NCBI RefSeq assembly: GCF_022808985.1
Contig: NZ_JAKZFT010000020.1
Location: 1 to 60,596 of the forward strand
Direction: 5' to 3'
Length of the DNA stretch: 60,596 nt
Origin: Geotalea sp. SG265
Lineage (GTDB): Bacteria; Desulfobacterota; Desulfuromonadia; Geobacterales; Geobacteraceae
Of this stretch, positions 26,562 through 35,399 are shown one piece after another. Below the pieces are notes generated by a model. The model was not told where the DNA came from. It did not search any database and saw nothing but the letters and a program-made list of their open reading frames with translations. Position 1 is the stretch's first letter. The number at the start of each line of letters is the position of its first letter. Position numbers and translations under genes: made by a program.

Positions 26562-27014
26562 ATGGACATCAAAAGAATAGACGAGATCATCGAGAAGCAT
26601 GACAGCGAAGAGAGTTCCCTGATCCAGATTCTCCTGGACATTCAGAGCGAACATCACTGGCTGCCCAAGGAGGCGCTCAACAGGGTTGCCGAAAAGCTGC
26701 AGGTCCCCCTGAGCCGCATCCAGCATATTGCCACCTTTTACAAGGCCTTCAGCCTGGTGCCCAAGGGGCGTCACGAGGTCCATGTCTGCATGGGGACAGC
26801 CTGCCATGTGCGCGGCGCCCAGCGGGTTTTGGATGCGGTTCAGGATGCGACGGGCATCAAACCGGGGGAAACGGACGCCGACCTGAAGTTTAGTCTGGAG
26901 ACGGTCAACTGCCTCGGCTGCTGCGCCCTTGGACCAGTCATGGAGGTGGACGGCAAGCACCACGGCAACATCGCCCCGTCCCAGATTGCATCGGTGTTGA
27001 ATAACTGCGATTAA
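26562..27014 (+). CDS. bamG: BamG, NuoE-like [2Fe-2S] subunit
   Basis: The 150-residue thioredoxin-like ferredoxin has the four ligand cysteines in VHVCMGTACHVRGA and TVNCLGCCALGPVMEVDG. It corresponds to NuoE/HymA and would accept electrons from BamH. The ATG at 26562 is preferred because of AAAGGGATG upstream; an in-frame GTG at 26523 would add 13 unrelated residues. It is followed by bamH after 10 bases. Confidence 0.92.
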   Translation: MDIKRIDEIIEKHDSEESSLIQILLDIQSEHHWLPKEALNRVAEKLQVPLSRIQHIATFYKAFSLVPKGRHEVHVCMGTACHVRGAQRVLDAVQDATGIKPGETDADLKFSLETVNCLGCCALGPVMEVDGKHHGNIAPSQIASVLNNCD

Positions 27015-27024
27015 GGGTCAAACT

Positions 27025-28929
27025 ATGACAAGGTTGAGCTCACCAGAAAAATTGGAATGCGCGAGGAAAGAAATCGTCGCTAAAATCGACCCCTCCAAGC
27101 CCTGTATCTCCGTCTGCGCCGGTGCCGGGTGTCTTGCTTCCGGGGCGGCCGAGGTCATTGCCGCCTTCAAGACGGAGCTGGAATTCCATGGCCTGACGAC
27201 TGAAGTGAACACCAGGGGAACGGGCTGCCCGGGCTTTTGCGAGCGGGGTCCCATCGTCATGATCTACCCGGGGGAAATCTGCTATCTGCAGGTGAAGCCG
27301 GCTGACGTTCCGGAGATCGTCTCCCACACCATCAAAGAGAAGAAGGTGGTGGAGCGCCTGCTCTATGTGAACCCGGCAACGGGGGAGAAGGTCACCCGGG
27401 AATCGGAGATTCCCTTTTACAAGAATCAGCAGCGCAACATCCTTAGTGAGAACATCCGGCTCGATTCCAAGAGCATCGACGACTACCTGGCCATCGGCGG
27501 CTACTCGGCGCTCTCCAAGGTCCTCTTCCAGATGAAGCCTGAGGATGTCATGGGGGAGATCAAGAAATCGAACCTGCGCGGCCGTGGTGGGGGAGGTTTC
27601 CCCGCCTGGCGCAAATGGGAGGAATCCCGCAATGCGCCCGACCCGATCAAGTATGTCATCGTCAATGCCGACGAGGGTGACCCGGGGGCATTCATGGACC
27701 GGGCGCTCATCGAGGGGAATCCCCACTCCATCCTGGAGGGGCTCATCATCGGTGCCTATGCGGTCGGTGCCCACGAAGGATTCATCTATGTCCGCCAGGA
27801 GTACCCGCTGGCGGTCGTCAACATCAACCTGGCCATCAGGCAGGCGGCGGAGCGCGGCCTGGTCGGCAAGGATATCCTTGGCTCCGGCTTCGACTTCACC
27901 GTCAAGGTCCACATGGGGGCGGGCGCCTTCGTCTGCGGCGAATCCAGTGCACTGATGACCGCCCTGGAGGGGAGGGCGGGCGAACCGCGCCCCAAATACA
28001 TCCATACCGCCGTCAAGGGGGTCTGGGACCATCCGAGCGTTCTCAACAACGTGGAAACCTGGGCAAACGTCCCGCAGATCATCAACAAGGGGGCCGACTG
28101 GTTCACCCAGTACGGTACCGAGGGGAGCAAGGGGACGAAGATCTTCTCCCTGGTGGGTAAGATCAGCAATACCGGGCTCGTCGAGGTCCCCATGGGGGTT
28201 ACCCTCCGGGAGATCATCGAGAAGATCGGCGGCGGCATTCCCGGAGGCAAGAAGTTTAAGGCGGTGCAGACCGGGGGGCCGTCAGGGGGCTGCATTCCCG
28301 AGGCCCAGCTGGACCTGGTGGTCGATTTCGACCAGCTGACCAAGGCCGGCTCCATGATGGGCTCGGGGGGGATGATCGTCATGGATGAAGACACCTGCAT
28401 GGTGGACATCGCCCGCTACTTCATCGACTTCCTCAAGGACGAATCGTGCGGCAAGTGCACCCCGTGCCGGGAGGGGATCAGGCAGATGCTCCGGGTCCTG
28501 ACCAACATCACCACCGGCAAGGGCAAGGAAGGGGATATTGAACTATTGGAGGAACTGGCGGAATCCATGGGGGCAGCACTCTGCGCCCTGGGCAAGAGTG
28601 CACCCAACCCGGTCCTGAGCACGATCCGTTATTTCCGGGACGAATACGAGGCCCATATCAGGCAGCAAAGATGCCCGGCGCTAGCCTGCAAGGAAATGAT
28701 CGCTTTCCATATCGATCCGGCCAAGTGCAAGGCGTGTGGCACCTGTTTCAAACAATGCCCCGCCGAGGCCATCGAAGGGGGCAAGAAGCGGATCCATGTC
28801 ATCGACCAGGAAAAATGCACCAAGTGCGGCACCTGCTTCGATGTCTGCCCGAAACAGTTCGGTGCGGTGGGGAAGATCTCCGGCGAACCGGTTCCGCCCC
28901 CCGTTCCTGAAGAAAAAAGAGCCCTGTGA
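27025..28929 (+). CDS. bamH: BamH, NuoF-like NAD(P)H/FMN subunit with extra ferredoxin domain
   Basis: The 634-residue protein has an N-terminal thioredoxin-like [2Fe-2S] domain (CISVCAGAGCLASG...GTGCPGFCERGP), an NADH/FMN site (LRGRGGGGFPAWRKWE, NADEGDPGAFMDR, GAGAFVCGESSALMTALEG), the N3-type cluster motif DESCGKCTPCREG, and two C-terminal [4Fe-4S] motifs (CKACGTCFKQCP, CTKCGTCFDVCP). It is the likely NAD(H) site of the bifurcating Bam complex, like HymB of bifurcating hydrogenases. Confidence 0.93.
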   Translation: MTRLSSPEKLECARKEIVAKIDPSKPCISVCAGAGCLASGAAEVIAAFKTELEFHGLTTEVNTRGTGCPGFCERGPIVMIYPGEICYLQVKPADVPEIVSHTIKEKKVVERLLYVNPATGEKVTRESEIPFYKNQQRNILSENIRLDSKSIDDYLAIGGYSALSKVLFQMKPEDVMGEIKKSNLRGRGGGGFPAWRKWEESRNAPDPIKYVIVNADEGDPGAFMDRALIEGNPHSILEGLIIGAYAVGAHEGFIYVRQEYPLAVVNINLAIRQAAERGLVGKDILGSGFDFTVKVHMGAGAFVCGESSALMTALEGRAGEPRPKYIHTAVKGVWDHPSVLNNVETWANVPQIINKGADWFTQYGTEGSKGTKIFSLVGKISNTGLVEVPMGVTLREIIEKIGGGIPGGKKFKAVQTGGPSGGCIPEAQLDLVVDFDQLTKAGSMMGSGGMIVMDEDTCMVDIARYFIDFLKDESCGKCTPCREGIRQMLRVLTNITTGKGKEGDIELLEELAESMGAALCALGKSAPNPVLSTIRYFRDEYEAHIRQQRCPALACKEMIAFHIDPAKCKACGTCFKQCPAEAIEGGKKRIHVIDQEKCTKCGTCFDVCPKQFGAVGKISGEPVPPPVPEEKRAL

Positions 28930-28969
28930 GTCGGCAAAACCGAGACTTCCGGCATAAGAGAGAACCAAC

Positions 28970-29602
28970 ATGAGCGAAATCCACTTACAGATCGATGGAA
29001 AAGACGTAGTTGCCAGTGAAGGCATGACCCTGGTCGATGCGGCCAAAAGTGTCGGCATCACCATCCCGACCCTCTGCCACCATGAAAAGCTCGAACCATA
29101 CGGCGGCTGCCGCATCTGCACCGTGGAGGTGGAAGTCCGCGGCTGGCCGAAACTGGTTGCCGGCTGTATCTACCCGGTGGAGAAAGACCTGGTGGTCAGG
29201 ACCCGGTCGGAAAAGGTGGACAAGGTCCGCAAGGTGCTGGTAGAGGAGATGCTGGCCCACGCCCCCGACTCGGAGCAGTTGAAGGTCCTGGCCGAGGAGT
29301 ATGGAGCCGACAAGGACCGTTTCGACAAGCATCCCTCCTTCTGCATCCACTGCGGCCTCTGCGTCAGGTACTGCGCCGAGATCAAGAAAAAGCATGCCGT
29401 CGGCTTCGTGGACCGGGGTTCCAACCGGGAGATCAGCTTCTTTCCGGAGATCGCCGGCAAGGAATGCTGGGACTGCAAGGAATGCTTTCCGTTATGTCCC
29501 ACCTCGGCACTGCAGGCGGCCTATGTACTGGCCGAGTCACTGATGAGCCCTCCGGAAGAGGCTGGTGGTTGTGGCTGTTCCTGCAGCGGGCATAAAAAAT
29601 AG
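28970..29602 (+). CDS. bamI: BamI, NuoG-like Fe-S subunit
   Basis: The 210-residue protein carries an N-terminal plant-type [2Fe-2S] domain (TLCHHEKLEPYGGCRICTVEV...AGC) and two [4Fe-4S] motifs (CIHCGLCVRYC, CWDCKECFPLCP), as in the N-terminus of NuoG. The C-terminus is rich in Gly and Cys (GGCGCSCSGHKK), which could bind another metal or be disordered. It closes the operon and is followed by a strong terminator. Confidence 0.92.
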   Translation: MSEIHLQIDGKDVVASEGMTLVDAAKSVGITIPTLCHHEKLEPYGGCRICTVEVEVRGWPKLVAGCIYPVEKDLVVRTRSEKVDKVRKVLVEEMLAHAPDSEQLKVLAEEYGADKDRFDKHPSFCIHCGLCVRYCAEIKKKHAVGFVDRGSNREISFFPEIAGKECWDCKECFPLCPTSALQAAYVLAESLMSPPEEAGGCGCSCSGHKK

Positions 29603-29660
29603 GTCGACCCGAGACAGGCGGTCGCAGCAGCAAATTCTTTACCCGGCACGGTACCGGTCC

Positions 29661-29709
29661 GGCCTTGAAAGGAGCCACATGATGTGGTATCTCTTTCAAG
29701 GCCTTTTTT
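29661..29709 (+). terminator. Rho-independent terminator of the bamB-I operon
   Basis: GGCCTTGAAAG and CTTTCAAGGCC form an 11-bp stem followed directly by six T. The loop itself contains the palindrome CCACATGATGTGG, so an additional inner hairpin is likely. Confidence 0.9.
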
Positions 29710-29785
29710 CGTCGAGGTCCGTCGCTGCAGCTCGGCCACCCGATCCAAAAGCCGCGGCAACTATGGATAAAGCGAGGGTGCACCG

Positions 29786-30592
29786 ATGAGCGCAAACGAA
29801 GACACCGTTAAACCGGCCAGGGAAAACGATAAATATAATGTCCGTGCCGTTGAACGGGCACTATCGGTCCTGGAGGTCTTTGCCGCCGAGCGCCGCAGGC
29901 TCTCCCTCGACGAACTCACCAAACTGACCCGGCTTTCCAAGCCGACCGTTTTTCGCATCCTCTCCACCCTGCAGAGCAGAAAATTCGTCCTCCTGGACAA
30001 GAACGACGGCCGCTACCGGCTTGGATCCATATTTCTCACCCTTGCCTCCACGGTGCATGGATCGGTCGGTCTCGGTGCCATCGCCCGACCGCACCTCATC
30101 GCCCTGCGCAACGCCACCCAGGCGACGGTCCTTCTCGGAGCGCTACAGGAAGATCACCTTGTCTACCTGGACCGGAATGAAGGGCGGGGGCCGGTACGCC
30201 TGGCCAACGATATCGGCTGGCGGCGGGACCCGGCCAACTATGGCATGCTCGGCATGACCCTCATGGCCTGCCTCGATTCCGCCGAGGCCGAACGTCTTCT
30301 GGATGAATTTCCCCTTTCCCCGTACACGGAAAAATCACTTACCGACCGGGCCCGGTTTTTAAGCCGCCTTGCCGAGATCCGCCGGCTCGGCTATGCCCTG
30401 GAATTGGAGGAAGCCATCAACGGCGTCTGGGGCGTTGCCGCCCCGGTCCGCAATGCTGCAGGCGAGGCCGTTGCCGCCGTCGGTGCCGCCCTTCCCATGG
30501 CAGAACTGAACGATGAACGCATAACCGAAACTATCGCCCGGGTCACCGCCTGTGCCGGGGCAATTTCTTCCGATCTGGGCTACCGGGCCTGA
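29786..30592 (+). CDS. IclR-family transcriptional regulator (first copy)
   Basis: The 268-residue protein has an N-terminal helix-turn-helix (LSLDELTKLTRLSKPTVFRILSTLQSRKFV) and an IclR effector domain. It follows the bam terminator and precedes the bamB-like genes, so it may control the second reductase set or the bam operon in response to an aromatic acid or CoA ester. The ATG at 29786 is used. The inducer cannot be predicted. Confidence 0.87.
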   Translation: MSANEDTVKPARENDKYNVRAVERALSVLEVFAAERRRLSLDELTKLTRLSKPTVFRILSTLQSRKFVLLDKNDGRYRLGSIFLTLASTVHGSVGLGAIARPHLIALRNATQATVLLGALQEDHLVYLDRNEGRGPVRLANDIGWRRDPANYGMLGMTLMACLDSAEAERLLDEFPLSPYTEKSLTDRARFLSRLAEIRRLGYALELEEAINGVWGVAAPVRNAAGEAVAAVGAALPMAELNDERITETIARVTACAGAISSDLGYRA

Positions 30593-30753
30593 TCAGGCTC
30601 ACTCCGCCGTAGTTCCCATTCTTCTTGCCGCACATCCCATTCCCTACTGAACTGACATCTTCAGCTGTGAACCCCTTTCTTGCAACGCCTGCTGAAAGAC
30701 AATTTTTATTTCCAGTACACACTTCCCGGATTTTAGAAGGGCCAAAATTTTTA

Positions 30754-30783
30754 TTGACAAGAATCACCCATAGTGGATAATAA
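30754..30783 (+). promoter_or_regulatory. Candidate promoter with IclR-like dyad
   Basis: -35 TTGACA at 30754-30759 and ATAATA/TAATAA at 30777-30783 frame the sequence ATCACCCATAGTGGAT, an imperfect dyad related to TTCTGCATAGTGGAA at 36481. A regulator bound there would block the promoter. Confidence 0.5.
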
Positions 30784-30908
30784 ATTTAAAAAATAAAATA
30801 ACGTTTCATAGAATGAAATTTAAGGTAATTCAGGTAAAGGTAAAAGGGCACCACAGTGGTTCGAATCATTGTTATATTTCGCCAGACAGCAACAGGTAGC
30901 GAATTTTT

Positions 30909-30943
30909 TTGGGAGCAATAAGGTATTTTGGTACCAAGTTACG
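30909..30943 (+). promoter_or_regulatory. Promoter of second bamB cluster with shared motif
   Basis: -35 TTGGGA, 17-base spacer ending GGTATTTTGG, -10 TACCAA, then GTTACG. It is the weakest -35 of the set and lies only 27 bases from the first start codon. Confidence 0.65.
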
Positions 30944-30970
30944 CAAAAGGAATGGCAGAGGGAGTAGCGT

Positions 30971-32527
30971 ATGGGATATGCGGAAACGGGCTTTGAGCTG
31001 GAGGTGGATCTTACCAGCGGCAATATCGAGAAGTCGGCAACGGGTCCGAGGCAGCGGGATCTTTATTTGGGCGGGGACGGCATAGCCGCTGCCATTCTCA
31101 GGGAACGGGTCCCTCCTGAGGTTGAACCCTCTTCCCGGAAAAACCTGCTAATCTTCAGTGCCGGTCTGCTGGCCGCCACCCCGGTTCCCGGCGCCAGTCG
31201 GACCTGCGTCAGCAGCATTGATCCCCTGTCCAGCCGCCACGTGAGCGCCAATTTCGAGGGCTTTTTCGCCCCGGAACTGAAGCATGCCGGTTATGACCGG
31301 ATCATCGTCCGTGGCAGGTCCGAAAACCTCGTCTATCTGCTGATTCACGACGACCGGGTGGAAATTCGCGATGCGGCCCATCTGCAGGGGAAAAGTCCCC
31401 TGGAAACCGCGGCCCTCATCCAGCGTGAGCAGAAAGATAGTAAAGTGCAGGTGGCGGCCATCGGTCCGGCGGGGGAAAACGGCGTTGCCCAGGCGAGCAT
31501 CGGCCACGCCAACAGCAGCGCCTCTCAGGGAGTGGGGAAGATCATGGGGGACAAGGGGCTGAAGGCCATTGCCGTCCGCGGCACCAGGGACATTTCCATT
31601 GCGCGCCCCGCCGAGCTCTTTGCCTTATGTAATCCCCTCTATGGCGAGATTTACGACCATCCTTCCTGTGGTGACCTCTTCCTGGACGAGCGTGACGCGG
31701 CCTGGCAAACGGCCCCATTGGAGTCGGGCCGGGTCAAGGGGTTCAGGGAAAGTGACGCAGACTGGCAGGTGCGCGTGGAACGGGAGGAGATCAGCTACCA
31801 GTGGGAAAACTACAGCCAGGAGCTTGAGGAAGTGCGGGAGATCATCGTTGAACAGAGCGAGCTCGTACGAGGCACCGGCTGTTACAACTGTCCGCGGGAT
31901 TGCCATCGGGCGGTCACTCTGCCGGGTGGGCGCCGGTATTACCTGAAGTCGTATGCCAGGCTTGCCTCTGCAATGGCAGCCCATGACGAGCTGCCCCTCA
32001 ATTACGAGGTCCTCTTTGCCCTTCAGGAGCATGGTCTTGACGAGGCTGCCATGGTCGAACTATATGCCGGTGTCGAAAAACTGATCGAAGCCGGTATCCT
32101 CACCGGCAATGATCTTCCCGACTATCCCGCCGAGGGTGTCGGACGATTTCTCTACCTGGTGGAGAAAGTCTCGCAGCGCCGGGGAATCGGCGAGCTTTTG
32201 GCAGACGGCATTGGTGCCGCTGTAGCACGAATCGGCAAAGGGGCGGGAAAACATCTGCCGGTCGTAAACGATGTGCAGACTACTGATGCATCCCCTGCCC
32301 ATGCCGACGATATCCTCGGGATCTGCTCCCTGCTGTCGTCTGCCCGTGCCCGGTTGGACTGCAATCCTCCCTACCATCTGCAGAACCTCTCCCGGCTCGC
32401 TTCGCTCGCTTCCGGCCAGGAGCTGGACAGTGAAGGCCTGCTGGAGATATGTCGCCGGAACAGGCAGTTGATACGGGAGATGGACGCCGAGAGGGATGAG
32501 CGGAAACGATCAAAGGAAGCGAGGTAA
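30971..32527 (+). CDS. Shortened BamB-like protein lacking tungsten-site residues
   Basis: The 518-residue frame is intact, has a good ribosome site (AGAGGGAG) and matches BamB through most of its length (MGYAETGFELEVDLTSGN; PELKHAGYDRIIVRG; MGDKGLKAIAVRGTRD). The Fe-S ligands Cys304, Cys307, Cys311 (CYNCPRDC) and the distal Cys452 are kept. The tungsten-ligand Cys is Ser327 (YLKSYARL), and the catalytic His is Gln246 in AAWQTAP. The NFxWGNARTRRK block is replaced. About 85 residues are deleted near position 430 and the C-terminal tail is missing. It lies four bases before a full bamB copy. It may be an electron-transfer or scaffold partner, or a gene in decay; no stop or frameshift is present. 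Confidence 0.75.
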   Translation: MGYAETGFELEVDLTSGNIEKSATGPRQRDLYLGGDGIAAAILRERVPPEVEPSSRKNLLIFSAGLLAATPVPGASRTCVSSIDPLSSRHVSANFEGFFAPELKHAGYDRIIVRGRSENLVYLLIHDDRVEIRDAAHLQGKSPLETAALIQREQKDSKVQVAAIGPAGENGVAQASIGHANSSASQGVGKIMGDKGLKAIAVRGTRDISIARPAELFALCNPLYGEIYDHPSCGDLFLDERDAAWQTAPLESGRVKGFRESDADWQVRVEREEISYQWENYSQELEEVREIIVEQSELVRGTGCYNCPRDCHRAVTLPGGRRYYLKSYARLASAMAAHDELPLNYEVLFALQEHGLDEAAMVELYAGVEKLIEAGILTGNDLPDYPAEGVGRFLYLVEKVSQRRGIGELLADGIGAAVARIGKGAGKHLPVVNDVQTTDASPAHADDILGICSLLSSARARLDCNPPYHLQNLSRLASLASGQELDSEGLLEICRRNRQLIREMDAERDERKRSKEAR

Positions 32528-32530
32528 CAC

Positions 32531-34480
32531 ATGAGGTACGCAGAGACCGGATACAATCTGGAAGTGGACCTGACCCGGGGGACCGTCAAGCGGGTGCAGT
32601 CCGACCCTCGACTGACCGAGCTTCATCTGGGGGGGCAGGGGACGGCGGCGAAGATACTCTGGGAGCGGGTGCCGCCGGAAACGGACCCCCTGACACCGGA
32701 AAACTTCCTCATCTTCAGTGCCGGTCTGCTCCACGGCACCCCGGTTCCCGGGGCCAACCGCACCTCGGTGAGCACTTTTTCTCCCCTGACCAACCTCTAT
32801 GTCAATTCACTGATGGGGGGATGGTTCGGACCGGAGCTGAAGCATGCCGGCTATGACAAGATCGTCATCGGTGGCGAGTCCCCTGGTCTCGTTTATCTCT
32901 ATATACACAACGACAAAGTGGAGATACGGGATGCAAGCCATCTGGCGGGGAAAGGATGTCAGGAAACGGCGACGCTTCTGCGAGAGGAGCTGAAGGACCC
33001 GCGCATCCAGGTGGCGGCCATCGGACTGGCAGGAGAGAACCGGGTCTTCCAGGCGACCATCGAGCATGCCAATTCTTCCGCCTCTCGCCACGGAGTTGGC
33101 GCGGTCATGGGGGCCAAGCGGCTCAAGGCCATAGCCGTGCGCGGCACCAAGGACCTGAACATCGCCAGCCCTGCCAAGCTGTGGGAGCTTTGCCGCAATA
33201 AGTACCAGGAGATCCATGATAACAAGAACTGCGGCGATCCCATGGCCCACGACCACAACGAAAGTTTCCACGTGGACAACTTCGCCTGGGGCAATGCCAG
33301 GACGAGGCGCAAGGGATACTGGAGCAAAGAGCGGGAGGAGAGGTGGGTGGCCCAGTGGAAGGAGGTCCGGACCCGGGATTCGGGCTGCTACAACTGCCCC
33401 AAGGACTGCCACTACACCATTTCCTATCCCGGGCGCCATCCCTATTTCCTCAAATGCTTCAATAAGCTCACTTACTGCATGGCAGCCTTCGAGGAGATCG
33501 ACTTCAACTACGACATCCTGGGATTAACCAGCGCCTATGGGCTGGATGGCTTCTCCACCCCCCAAGTCCTGGCCTTTGCCGTGGAATTGTACGAGGCGGG
33601 TATTCTCACCGATAAGGAGCTTCCCGATTTTCCGGCCGACGGCGCAGGCAGGTTCTTTTATCTCCTGGAGAAGGTCGTTCGCCGCGAAGGCATCGGCGAC
33701 GTGCTGGCCAACGGGGTTTCGCGGGCCGCCGCGGAAATCGGCAACGGTGCCGAGGCCTTCGACCACAACACGACGAAGAAGGTCGAGCAGGTGCCTCTCA
33801 AGCTGGGGGTGATCAATTACCCCTTCTTTCTCATGTACTGCACCGGTGAAAAGATGAACATCACCCAGATCGAGGGCTCCTTTCCCCAAGCTCCCATTGC
33901 CGACCGGGAGAAACGGCAGAAATTCGTCGAAAGCTGGAATGCAGCCCCTGAACGTTTCAAGAAGTGGTTTCTGGAATGGGAGCCGAAGGAGCATATGCCC
34001 ATCGAGGCGGCGGTCAACGTCTGCGACTGGAACGAGTCCATGCATTATGTGGATGATGCCATCGGCACCTGCGCCTGGCTCTCCTCCTTCAGGGGCCAGT
34101 TTGGCGGCTCGCCCCCCTACCATCTCTTTAACCTGCCGGAGATCATCTCTCTGGCTACCGGAATGGAGCTGGATTCAGACCGGCTCATGGAGATTTCACG
34201 CAGGAACCGGCAGCTGGTGAGGGCCCTGAATATCCGGCGCGGGCTGAGAAGGGCCGAAGAAAAGCCGCCGGAGGACCACTGGAAGATCCGCGACCACGAG
34301 ATGGAGCAGAAGCATCTGGATGCCTACTACGAGTTCAAGGGGTGGACCAGGGACGGCATCCCCACCAAAGAGACATTGGACGGTTTGGGATTGGGTTACG
34401 TCAGCGATGACTTCGTGAACAGGGGAATCTTGCCGGACTGCGACAGCGTTCCGGTCCGGAAAGCCGGTGAATCGAGATAG
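32531..34480 (+). CDS. bamB: Second benzoyl-CoA reductase catalytic subunit (BamB paralogue)
   Basis: This 649-residue paralogue keeps the Fe-S cysteines of CYNCPKDC, the distal Cys of IGTCAWLSS, the tungsten-ligand Cys309 (FLKCFNKL), Glu244 and His247 (NESFHVDNFAWGNARTRRK). The position equivalent to Glu251 is not acidic. It should be an active class II reductase subunit, perhaps for another aromatic CoA ester. It starts four bases after the shortened copy and is followed by a second bamC. No second bamD-I set is present, so it may share the first set. Confidence 0.88.
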   Translation: MRYAETGYNLEVDLTRGTVKRVQSDPRLTELHLGGQGTAAKILWERVPPETDPLTPENFLIFSAGLLHGTPVPGANRTSVSTFSPLTNLYVNSLMGGWFGPELKHAGYDKIVIGGESPGLVYLYIHNDKVEIRDASHLAGKGCQETATLLREELKDPRIQVAAIGLAGENRVFQATIEHANSSASRHGVGAVMGAKRLKAIAVRGTKDLNIASPAKLWELCRNKYQEIHDNKNCGDPMAHDHNESFHVDNFAWGNARTRRKGYWSKEREERWVAQWKEVRTRDSGCYNCPKDCHYTISYPGRHPYFLKCFNKLTYCMAAFEEIDFNYDILGLTSAYGLDGFSTPQVLAFAVELYEAGILTDKELPDFPADGAGRFFYLLEKVVRREGIGDVLANGVSRAAAEIGNGAEAFDHNTTKKVEQVPLKLGVINYPFFLMYCTGEKMNITQIEGSFPQAPIADREKRQKFVESWNAAPERFKKWFLEWEPKEHMPIEAAVNVCDWNESMHYVDDAIGTCAWLSSFRGQFGGSPPYHLFNLPEIISLATGMELDSDRLMEISRRNRQLVRALNIRRGLRRAEEKPPEDHWKIRDHEMEQKHLDAYYEFKGWTRDGIPTKETLDGLGLGYVSDDFVNRGILPDCDSVPVRKAGESR

Positions 34481-34506
34481 CAGGAATAACGATGGAGGTG
34501 GTGGCC

Positions 34507-35058
34507 GTGAGCAATCAGCTGAAAAAGAGAACAGTAAAAGAGATAAGGGTGAATCTGGACAAATGCATCGGTTGCCGGGCCTGCGAAGTGGCCTGCTCAG
34601 GATTTCACGCCAAACCGAAATACAGCAGCATCAATCCGGAACGCTCCCGGGTCAGGGTGGTGATGGATCTGTTGAGCGACGTCTATGTGCCGATCCGCGC
34701 CGGTGACTATACCCAGGCCGAGTGCAGCGGCCGCAACACCTATACCATCAACGGCAAGGAATATACCCAGTGCAGCTTCTGCAGCGTTTCCTGCCCGGCC
34801 AGGGATCTCTTCAGGGAGCCTGACTCGGGTTTGCCTCTCAAGTGCGACATGTGCGAGGACGATCCGACCCTTGCCGAGCCCATGTGCGTTCAGGTCTGCC
34901 GCTGTGGTGCCCTGACCTATGCCTCGTGGGAAGAGGATGTGGCAGAAGAGTCGGTTAGAAGAGGGGAGATGGAGATCGGCTTGGAATGCCTGGTGACCCG
35001 CTTTGGCAAGGACAAGGTGGCCGATGCCTTCGATCAGCTGATGGGAGAAAAACGTTAA
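34507..35058 (+). CDS. bamC: Second BamC polyferredoxin
   Basis: The 183-residue protein mirrors BamC with CIGCRACEVACSGFH, CSFCSVSCPARDLF and CDMCEDDPTLAEPMCVQVC. It would carry electrons to the second BamB. The GTG at 34507 follows GGAGGTGG; the ATG at 34492 sits on the ribosome site itself and is less likely. The gene is followed by a terminator, ending this small operon. Confidence 0.88.
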   Translation: MSNQLKKRTVKEIRVNLDKCIGCRACEVACSGFHAKPKYSSINPERSRVRVVMDLLSDVYVPIRAGDYTQAECSGRNTYTINGKEYTQCSFCSVSCPARDLFREPDSGLPLKCDMCEDDPTLAEPMCVQVCRCGALTYASWEEDVAEESVRRGEMEIGLECLVTRFGKDKVADAFDQLMGEKR

Positions 35059-35104
35059 GAATTGGGAGGCCAGAGGCTAGGGACTTTTCGGTGTTTTTTT
35101 CAGA

Positions 35105-35144
35105 GGCAGCTTGGACTGGAATTTCAGTCTGAGCTGCCTTTTTT
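35105..35144 (+). terminator. Rho-independent terminator after second bamC
   Basis: GGCAGCTTGGACTG and CAGTCTGAGCTGCC form a 14-base stem with one internal mismatch pair and loop GAATTT, followed by a T-run. The remaining sequence to 35399 shows no convincing gene. Confidence 0.88.
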
Positions 35145-35399
35145 GTTCATCCTGTTTTTGATTCGTCGGACCATGTCCAGGGAAGGCAGTCGTGGCATCG
35201 GGAGAGAGCGACGAGCTACAGCGGCGAGCGGACACCCGCCGAATGTGGAACGAAGGCAATCAACCACTTAAAGCATCGTGCGCCATTGCACGGGCGGCAC
35301 CGCTAGGTCCGCAGCTGTGGCGACAGAGCGAATGGACGATGTCGCGACTGCCTTTACTTCGCTGGGATTTCCGGATGAGCTTTTTCACCATTAAAGGGT

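Larger units (their letters stand above)
30593..30970. other. Control region before the second bamB cluster
   Basis: This 378-base AT-rich gap has no gene. It holds a sigma-70-like promoter with an IclR-type dyad at 30754-30783, a perfect inverted repeat TTTCAT-AGA-ATGAAA near 30805-30820, and a second promoter with the shared motif at 30909-30943. Two promoters for one operon suggest layered control. Confidence 0.6.
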
